The notes beneath the pieces were generated by a model that worked only from the letters and a program-made list of their open reading frames with translations, was not told the DNA's origin and searched no databases. Positions 1 through 5,657 of a stretch of 20,776 bases of DNA are shown here, one piece after another (within the stretch, counting starts at the first letter, position 1; each line of letters opens with the position of its first letter). The DNA lies in contig CADCCH010000029.1 in assembly GCA_902799875.1 (NCBI GenBank), positions 1 to 20,776 on the forward strand, read 5' to 3'. The position numbers and the translations under genes were made by a program. Source of the DNA: an uncultured Bacteroidales bacterium (GTDB lineage: Bacteria > Bacteroidota > Bacteroidia > Bacteroidales > Paludibacteraceae).

Positions 1-1
1 T

Positions 2-949
2 GACGGTTTCCGGTTTGACCTCATGGGCATCCATGACCAAGAGACCATGCGTCAGATCCGTGCGGCGTTGGACAAGATTGACCCGACGATTCTTACTTAC
101 GGCGAAGGATGGGCAGCTATGTCTCCGGCGTACCCGTACGAAGATCTCGCGATGAAACAATGGACATATAAGATGCCGCGCGTAGGCGCGTTCAGCGATG
201 ATATCCGCAACGCCCTCATCGGCTCGCCTTTTGACCACGAACGCGGTTTTGCGTCCGGCAATCCTGCAGGAGTCAAGGACCTGATGCGTGGACTCATCGC
301 GTGCCCTGAATGGAGCGGCGAACCTATGCAACATGTGAGCTATATCACCTGCCACGACAACTACTGTCTCCGTGACCGTATTGAGGTGTCTGCTGCCGAA
401 GAGAGCGAAGAGACCAAGATCCGTATGAACAAACTCGCCCAGACAGCGGTTCTCGTTTCGCAGGGTATGAGCTTTATCTATGGTGGTGAGGAGTTATTCC
501 GCACCAAGATGGGTATTGACAACAGTTATCAGAGTCCGGACAGCATCAATATTATTCCGTGGGAGAACCGCGAGAAATATGCGGATCTGCACGACTATTA
601 CCAGCAGATGATTGCCATTCGTCGTGCGCACAAAGGTTTCCGTCTCGGCAGCGCCGAAGCGGTGAAAGAACATGTGGAGTTTCTCGACGCAGACAATGAC
701 CAAGTCATCATTTATCGCATCAAAGACCTCGAAGGTATCGACACCGCAAAGTCTCTTCTTGTCATCCTGAACGGCAGTGCAGAAGGGGTTACATGCAATC
801 TACCGGAAATGGACGGTGAAAGTGTTATCTTGGCGAATAATGGCATAGCGAACGCAGGCGGTATCGAGATGGGACCGTACGAGCAAACATATGTCGATCC
901 TTATTCGGCAATGATTATTGCGGAGTATCCGAGAGAAGATTTGGAATAA
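2..949 (+). CDS. pulA: Type I pullulanase (GH13), C-terminal part, 5' end outside window
   Basis: Debranching enzyme that hydrolyses alpha-1,6 links in pullulan, glycogen or starch fragments. The open frame is already running at base 2, where it reads DGFRFDLMGIHD: GH13 conserved region II with the nucleophile Asp, in the form typical of type I pullulanases. The acid/base Glu follows in YGEGW (region III) and the transition-state Asp in YITCHDNY (region IV). The barrel end is followed by a beta-rich C-terminal domain. About 315 residues are visible; the N-terminal carbohydrate-binding domains and first half of the barrel lie upstream, so a signal peptide cannot be judged. It converges on uvrB with a single base between the two stop codons, leaving no room for a private terminator. 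The pullulanase versus glycogen-debranching sub-type rests on the region II signature. Confidence 0.9.
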   Translation, partial: DGFRFDLMGIHDQETMRQIRAALDKIDPTILTYGEGWAAMSPAYPYEDLAMKQWTYKMPRVGAFSDDIRNALIGSPFDHERGFASGNPAGVKDLMRGLIACPEWSGEPMQHVSYITCHDNYCLRDRIEVSAAEESEETKIRMNKLAQTAVLVSQGMSFIYGGEELFRTKMGIDNSYQSPDSINIIPWENREKYADLHDYYQQMIAIRRAHKGFRLGSAEAVKEHVEFLDADNDQVIIYRIKDLEGIDTAKSLLVILNGSAEGVTCNLPEMDGESVILANNGIANAGGIEMGPYEQTYVDPYSAMIIAEYPREDLE

Positions 950-950
950 A

Positions 951-2969
951 TTAATCATCGATTGCCTGCAATCGGTTCTGCATCTCGAGCATTTCGTCTC
1001 GAAGGAAAGCGGCGGATTCAAAGTCCGTCGCTTTTGCTGCGGCGAGCATGGCTTTGCGTTTGGCGTCGATAGCTTTCTCCAGTTGTTTGGCGTTCATTTT
1101 CTGCCATTCGGCATTCTTCCAACCGGCTTTGATGCTTTCGGCGAGTTTACGTTTCTCTTCCTCCGGATCCTTATAGAGTCCCGCGAGCGCAGAAGTGTTG
1201 ATCTCTTTCTTGATGGGTGTAGGAACAATGCCGTGTTCCTCGTTATAACGCATCTGAATCGCCCTGCGTCGGTTGGTCTCATTGATGGTCGCCTGCATGG
1301 CCGGGGTGATCTTATCGCCGTAGAGGACAGCCTTCCCGTGTACGTGCCGTGCCGCACGTCCGACGGTTTGGGTCAGCGAACGCTGATCACGCAAGAAGCC
1401 GTTTTTGTCGGCATCGAGGATGGCTACGAGGGATACTTCCGGTAAATCGAGTCCTTCACGCAGCAGGTTAACGCCGACGAGGACATCGTATTCGCCTTTG
1501 CGTAGGTCCTCCATGATCTTGACGCGCTCGATGGTATCGATATCGGAATGGATATAGGCGGATTTGATGCGGTATTTGCGTAAGTATTCGTCGAGTTCCT
1601 CCGCCATTCGTTTGGTTAGGGTCGTGACAAGACAGCGCTCGTTGCGATGAATACGGAACTTGATTTCGTCCATGAGATCGTCCACCTGATCTTTGGTCGG
1701 ACGCACTTCGATCTCCGGATCCAACAAGCCGGTAGGACGAATGAGCTGGTCAATGACGATGCCTTCGGATCGCTCCAATTCATACTCGTCCGGCGTAGCA
1801 GATACATAGATCGTCTGACCCGTTTTCTGCTCAAACTCATCGAACTTAAGGGGACGATTGTCCCGTGCGGCAGGAAGACGGAAACCGTAGGTAACGAGGT
1901 TGTCCTTGCGGGCTTTGTCCCCACCGTACATACCGCGAATCTGCGGTACGGTGACGTGACTCTCGTCGATGACGAGGAGCATGTCTTTGGGGAAATAATC
2001 GAGCAGACAATAGGGCGGTGTACCGGGTTCACGACCGTCAAAATACCGGCTGTAGTTCTCCACGCCCGTGCAATAACCCAGTTCGTCCAGCATCTCCAGG
2101 TCGTAGTTCACGCGCTCTTCGATACGCTTGGCATACAGATCTTCTCCAATCTCCGTGAAGTATTGTATCTGTTTGGCAAGATCGGCTTTGATCTGCTCTT
2201 TGGCGGCGGCTATGCGTTCCGGAGAGGTGAGGAAGATCGTGGCCGGGCTGAGGTTGTAGTGGTCAAACTCCTCGATGACCTGTCCGCTGATGGGATCGAC
2301 GGTGAGGATGGCATCGATCTCATTGCCGAAGAACTCCACCCGCACGAGATAGTCCGCATAAGCCAATGCAATATCAATCGAGTCGCCTTTGACGCGGAAT
2401 CGTCCGCGTGCCAGTTCGATATCATTGCGTACGTATTGGGCGCCTACGAGTTGTTTGAGTAGCGTGTCCATCGGGATCACATCGCCCCGCTTCAACTCTA
2501 CCACGTTTGCCGTGAAGTCCTGCGGGCTGCCCAACCCATAGATACAGCTGACGGACGAGACGATGATGACGTCTTTGCGTCCCGAAAGCAGGGCGGCGAC
2601 GGCAGAGAGGCGCAGCCGGTCGATCTCCTCGTTGATGGACAGATCCTTGTCAATATAGGTGTCGGTGGAGGGGATATACGCTTCGGGTTGGTAGTAATCG
2701 TAATAGGAAACGAAATACTCGACGGCATTATGCGGAAAGAACGCCTTCATCTCCGAGTATAACTGCGCCGCGAGGGTTTTGTTATGACTCATGATAAGGG
2801 TGGGGCGGTTGAGCTGCTGAATGACGTTAGCTACCGTAAACGTCTTACCGCTTCCGGTCACGCCGAGCAGCACCTGCGCGTCTGCGCCGGCTTTGACACC
2901 GTCGACCAGTGCCTTGATCGCTTGCGGCTGGTCTCCTGTCGGCTTATATGGACTCTCGAGTTTAAACAC
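951..2969 (-). CDS. uvrB: UvrABC excinuclease subunit B
   Basis: Damage-verifying helicase-like subunit of nucleotide excision repair; it receives lesions from UvrA and recruits UvrC. With the start chosen here the protein is 672 aa, normal for the family. It begins VFKLESPYKPTGDQPQAI, has Walker A GVTGSGKT (residues 36-43), the beta-hairpin YYDYYQPEAY (about 89-98) that clamps DNA, Walker B DESH (335-338), C-terminal helicase motifs ending QTVGRAARH, and a UVR domain in the last 48 residues that contacts UvrC. The frame is open up to 3089, but that extension would run through the rplS terminator and overlap rplS out of frame, so I take GTG at 2967-2969, which matches the usual family N-terminus and has AGG about 9 bases upstream. 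No Bacteroides-type promoter is visible in front of it, so expression probably depends on read-through from rplS. Confidence 0.96.
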   Translation of the reverse strand: MFKLESPYKPTGDQPQAIKALVDGVKAGADAQVLLGVTGSGKTFTVANVIQQLNRPTLIMSHNKTLAAQLYSEMKAFFPHNAVEYFVSYYDYYQPEAYIPSTDTYIDKDLSINEEIDRLRLSAVAALLSGRKDVIIVSSVSCIYGLGSPQDFTANVVELKRGDVIPMDTLLKQLVGAQYVRNDIELARGRFRVKGDSIDIALAYADYLVRVEFFGNEIDAILTVDPISGQVIEEFDHYNLSPATIFLTSPERIAAAKEQIKADLAKQIQYFTEIGEDLYAKRIEERVNYDLEMLDELGYCTGVENYSRYFDGREPGTPPYCLLDYFPKDMLLVIDESHVTVPQIRGMYGGDKARKDNLVTYGFRLPAARDNRPLKFDEFEQKTGQTIYVSATPDEYELERSEGIVIDQLIRPTGLLDPEIEVRPTKDQVDDLMDEIKFRIHRNERCLVTTLTKRMAEELDEYLRKYRIKSAYIHSDIDTIERVKIMEDLRKGEYDVLVGVNLLREGLDLPEVSLVAILDADKNGFLRDQRSLTQTVGRAARHVHGKAVLYGDKITPAMQATINETNRRRAIQMRYNEEHGIVPTPIKKEINTSALAGLYKDPEEEKRKLAESIKAGWKNAEWQKMNAKQLEKAIDAKRKAMLAAAKATDFESAAFLRDEMLEMQNRLQAIDD

Positions 2970-2981
2970 AGGTTTACCTAG

Positions 2982-3011
2982 AAAAAAAAGGGAACCCGAA
3001 AGTTCCCCTTT
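2982..3011 (-). terminator. Rho-independent terminator after rplS
   Basis: On the minus strand GGGAAC and GTTCCC pair around the loop TTTCGG, the stem is extended by A-T pairs, and a run of eight T follows. It begins 8 bases after the rplS stop codon and ends 13 bases before the uvrB start codon, so it lies in the leader of uvrB. Confidence 0.88.
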
Positions 3012-3018
3012 GAGCTTT

Positions 3019-3372
3019 TTACTTAACGCGGCGCTCTTGGATGCGGGCTTTCTTACCCGTACGCTCGCGGAGATAATACAGTTTAGCACGACGTACTTTA
3101 CCGTACTTGTTCACAGTAATGCTCTCGATGAAGGGGCTGTCCATCGGGAAGATACGCTCTACACCAACGTTGCCGCTCATCTTACGAACCGTGAAGCGCT
3201 TCTTGTCGCCGCTACCGTGGATGCAAATAACATCACCGCGGAACTCCTGAACACGCTCTTTGTTACCTTCTTTAATACGGTATCCTACCGTAATTTGGTC
3301 ACCTGCCTTAAATGCAGGGAATTCTTTCTTCTCGCCGGCAAATGCTTGCTCAGCTACTTTGATTAAATCCAT
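3019..3372 (-). CDS. rplS: 50S ribosomal protein L19
   Basis: Large-subunit ribosomal protein at the 30S/50S interface. It is 117 aa, the normal length, beginning MDLIKVAEQAF, with the family core FKAGDQITVGYRIKEGNKER, an EFRGDVICI strand, FTVRKMSGNVGVERIFP, and the basic end KYGKVRRAKLYYLRERTGKKARI. The start ATG follows a leader of about 130 nt from a Bacteroides-type promoter at 3507-3538, and a strong terminator follows the stop codon. It is not flanked here by its frequent partners rpsP, rimM or trmD; uvrB is the downstream neighbour on the same strand. There is little doubt about the identity. Confidence 0.97.
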   Translation of the reverse strand: MDLIKVAEQAFAGEKKEFPAFKAGDQITVGYRIKEGNKERVQEFRGDVICIHGSGDKKRFTVRKMSGNVGVERIFPMDSPFIESITVNKYGKVRRAKLYYLRERTGKKARIQERRVK

Positions 3373-3431
3373 TTCGTTTACTGATTTTTATGGATTCGTT
3401 AATACGTTTAGAGCATTTACTACTATTCGGC

Positions 3432-3471
3432 CGTTAACTCGTTCATTCGTTCACTCCTTCACTCGTTAAAC
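3432..3471. repeat. 8-bp tandem repeat, five imperfect units, in the rplS leader
   Basis: Read on the plus strand the units are CGTTAACT, CGTTCATT, CGTTCACT, CCTTCACT and CGTTAAAC, end to end. Two further CGTT units sit 8 bases apart at 3397 and 3405. The array is in the transcribed leader between the promoter and the rplS start. No stem or protein explains it. Confidence 0.7.
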
Positions 3472-3506
3472 GCCTAATGCAATCGCCAGAGGCTCAAAAC
3501 GGACTG

Positions 3507-3538
3507 CAAAATTACTACAAATTTTTCAAATATGCAAA
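3507..3538 (-). promoter_or_regulatory. Bacteroides-type promoter for rplS
   Basis: On the minus strand a -33 TTTG (3538-3535) is followed by exactly 20 nt and a -7 TAATTTTG (3514-3507), matching the Bacteroidota primary sigma consensus TTTG-N19-21-TAnnTTTG. The flank TTTGCATATTTG is nearly the same as in the tamB promoter. Confidence 0.8.
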
Positions 3539-3600
3539 TATTTTAGTAAAAAAATCGAAAATGCTTGCATAATTTGGATTTTTGTGCTAAAATATTTGTT

Positions 3601-3648
3601 GTTTGCACGATAGTGCGAACGTAATTTCGGGGGAAAGCCCGTTGGGCT
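3601..3648. other. Two small hairpins downstream of the secreted-protein operon
   Basis: GTTTGCAC and GTGCGAAC (3601-3620) pair around GATA with one G-T wobble. AGCCC and GGGCT (3636-3648) pair around a 3-nt loop, followed on the minus strand by TTCCCCC. The second could be a weak terminator for the gene ending at 3663, but it lacks a T run. The remaining intergenic sequence (3539-3600) is AT-rich and shows nothing else. Confidence 0.35.
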
Positions 3649-3662
3649 GGCGGAGTCCGAAG

Positions 3663-5414
3663 TTACTGCATCACCTCCTGACCGGTGATCGTGTACGCTT
3701 TTCCTTCGCGGATAATAAGGATCTGTCCGTTATGCAAGATCTTCTGATAAGGACTTACTACCTCTTCCTGATCGATGCCCGTTGCAGGTCCCGGATCCGG
3801 TTCCACGTGCGGTGGATCTAATGGCAGTCCGTCGTCCGGATCTTCCATCTCTATGGGCCTGTCATTTGTGATCGTGAGCGTTCCCGTTCCCGTCATTTCG
3901 ATGTAGAAGAACCCTTCAGGTGTCACGCGTGACTCCCATCCTGCTACAGTCGCGCTATCAACCATCCAAGTCTCGCCTCCACGTTGCGTTTGCTTGTAAT
4001 ACACCGTGCGTACCTTTGTGGAGTATGAGGTTTGGGTCCATGTGGGTTTGATTGTGAGTTTGCAGGTGTCCAAAAAATACAAGTTCTGCAGATTGGTTTC
4101 AACCGGTGTCTCCCAACGGATTTCCATTGGATAATCTTTCCATTCGTCGTATTTCAAGCCGAATAGTTTATCCTTGGCACATTCTATCGGCTGTCCCGAA
4201 CGGACACGGATAGCAGTATGGAGACAAGAGGATGTTTCGGTTAATTCGTAAGGCGTAAATGTGAAATCTCCCGAACATTCAAAGTGCACGAAGAGCAGTT
4301 CTCCGACTGCGTAGGTACGCAATATTTTCATTTCCGGTTCTGTCCACGTCAATACGCGCCGGATAGTTGTATCCGGTAAATCGAAATAGAAACTGTCCAC
4401 CGGCGGCAGCTCCGGCGAGGAATGCAGGAATAGTTTGACCACTCTTCGGGTGTCGGCTACCCATTCTATGCCGGTCCATGTTTTCTGGAAACAGAAGAAG
4501 TTATTGTTACTTACAGACACCTGCTGAATACTATCGTATTGCAGCATCGTAGCGCCTTTTGTTTCCGGCAATAATGGACGAGAAATAATACGCCCTTCTT
4601 CGGGACTGAAAATCTTCGCGAAGAGAAAACCGGTTGAATCCTGTATTTCTCTCATACCGAGGTTAAGATAATCTTTCGTGAGGTGTACTTCGCTGTTGGA
4701 TGGAATGATAAAATTATCCCACGAATGCTGTACGTCGATCTCAAACTCGCAATTGTTTCCGTTGAGCCATATATGTGCCGGTTCCGTTCCTTCCCAATAG
4801 ATCGCTACGCTGTCCGTTTGGTCCAACCAATCTTGGAAGGGGAACAGATAGGTGTTGAGCGAGTCGTTAGCAAGCACACGTGTGCTGTCCGTTAAGGCGA
4901 GACGGCGCGCGTCTTTTACGCAAGCCATACTACTCGTATCTTGCTCCATGTGAGCCACACCTGCACAAGGCAATACTACCTTTACGTACGCACGTACATT
5001 ATAATCGATGCCAAACAGTTTGAGACGGTTACGGTAGGACTTACCTAATTGCAAATGGTGCTTGTAATGCCCGTTCTCGAATGTCGTCTCGCAACTCATT
5101 GCCCATGGTACTGATACTCCAAATTTAGCTGTATCTTGCACCAACTCTTGTATCTTCGGGTCGCTATACACGCCCGGATTACAGGTCAAGTCCGCCCATA
5201 CCTGAGGCGGCTCGCTGCAAGTCGGATCCAGAGACGTGATGTAAACGTCCATCGGCAGATCAAACGTCCAGGCGGAGTAGTAATACGTACCGGCGGACTC
5301 AATCGTGTCTTCATAATACGTACCGACTTCTTGTACCAGATGGCAGAATGACTGCGCGTATGCGTACGTGCACACGAGCGTTCCTAATAATATATATAGA
5401 ATACGTTTGTGCAT
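3663..5414 (-). CDS. Secreted protein with short T9SS-like C-terminal tail, function unknown
   Basis: 583 aa. I do not recognise its fold or function. Residues 1-20 are a clear signal peptide (MHKRILYILLGTLVCTYAYA, cleavage before QSF). The body is Cys- and Trp-containing, beta-rich and free of other membrane segments. A Pro/Asp-rich linker (DPDDGLPLDPPHVEPDPGP) near residue 545 leads to the tail YQKILHNGQILIIREGKAY and ITGQEV. That tail aligns with the end of the upstream 981-aa protein (pattern K-x-I-x-N-G-x(3)-I-I-x(2)-G-x-x-Y-x(3)-G) and resembles the type A sorting domains of the type IX secretion system, which direct proteins to the cell surface. It is last in a same-strand run with the 45-aa ORF and the 981-aa gene and probably shares their promoter; a 13-bp hairpin precedes it. 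Several YY and Cys pairs in the N-terminal half suggest disulfides, which is inference. Confidence 0.8.
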   Translation of the reverse strand: MHKRILYILLGTLVCTYAYAQSFCHLVQEVGTYYEDTIESAGTYYYSAWTFDLPMDVYITSLDPTCSEPPQVWADLTCNPGVYSDPKIQELVQDTAKFGVSVPWAMSCETTFENGHYKHHLQLGKSYRNRLKLFGIDYNVRAYVKVVLPCAGVAHMEQDTSSMACVKDARRLALTDSTRVLANDSLNTYLFPFQDWLDQTDSVAIYWEGTEPAHIWLNGNNCEFEIDVQHSWDNFIIPSNSEVHLTKDYLNLGMREIQDSTGFLFAKIFSPEEGRIISRPLLPETKGATMLQYDSIQQVSVSNNNFFCFQKTWTGIEWVADTRRVVKLFLHSSPELPPVDSFYFDLPDTTIRRVLTWTEPEMKILRTYAVGELLFVHFECSGDFTFTPYELTETSSCLHTAIRVRSGQPIECAKDKLFGLKYDEWKDYPMEIRWETPVETNLQNLYFLDTCKLTIKPTWTQTSYSTKVRTVYYKQTQRGGETWMVDSATVAGWESRVTPEGFFYIEMTGTGTLTITNDRPIEMEDPDDGLPLDPPHVEPDPGPATGIDQEEVVSPYQKILHNGQILIIREGKAYTITGQEVMQ

Positions 5415-5429
5415 TTCTTTTTCGTTATA

Positions 5430-5463
5430 ATAGTAACTGCACCCATGCGAGTGCAGTTACTAT
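5430..5463 (-). other. 13-bp perfect intergenic hairpin
   Basis: ATAGTAACTGCAC and GTGCAGTTACTAT pair perfectly around the 8-nt loop CCATGCGA. It lies between the 45-aa ORF and the 583-aa gene, both on the minus strand, about 15 bases before the latter's start. No T run follows on the minus strand (sequence continues TATAACGAAAAAG), so it is not a standard terminator. An RNA-processing, stability or translation-control element is possible. Confidence 0.7.
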
Positions 5464-5488
5464 CAATTGAATGATTTACCGGTTTTGC

Positions 5489-5626
5489 TTAAGCTTGACT
5501 GCTTCCCGGATCAATCTGATTAGTAGGATCGTTAGGATCCAGAGCTGGAGTAACCGGACTTGCCATAAGCATACCTGTTCCTGCGAGTGCAACAACTTCT
5601 GTTGCAGGTACATAATACTTTTTCAT
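5489..5626 (-). CDS. Small 45-aa protein between two secreted-protein genes
   Basis: The ORF begins MKKYYVPATEVVALAGTGML, continues with MASPV and a Pro/Asp/Asn-rich second half, and ends GSSQA. It starts at ATG 5626-5624 behind an A-rich leader (AAAGAAAAAGAT) like its neighbours and stops at TAA 5491-5489. The pattern M-K-K-Y-x-x-P-x-T-E-V followed by a short hydrophobic stretch and an acidic, Pro-rich end resembles small hypothetical proteins I recall from Bacteroidales genomes; their function is unknown to me. There is no cleavable signal peptide of normal length, no Cys for a lipobox and no obvious export tail. It sits 31 bases downstream of the 981-aa gene and 74 bases upstream of the 583-aa gene, so it is probably co-transcribed. 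It could be a structural or signalling peptide; no function is claimed. Confidence 0.65.
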   Translation of the reverse strand: MKKYYVPATEVVALAGTGMLMASPVTPALDPNDPTNQIDPGSSQA

Positions 5627-5657
5627 ATCTTTTTCTTTATTTAGTTACTAATGTTGA

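Noticed and set aside
2970..3089. N-terminal extension of UvrB
   Set aside because: It would overlap rplS in another frame and translate the rplS terminator; the family N-terminus begins at the GTG at 2969.
3636..3648. Hairpin as a true terminator of the secreted-protein operon
   Set aside because: The 5-bp stem with a 3-nt loop is followed by TTCCCCC rather than a T run, so I list it only as a small hairpin.
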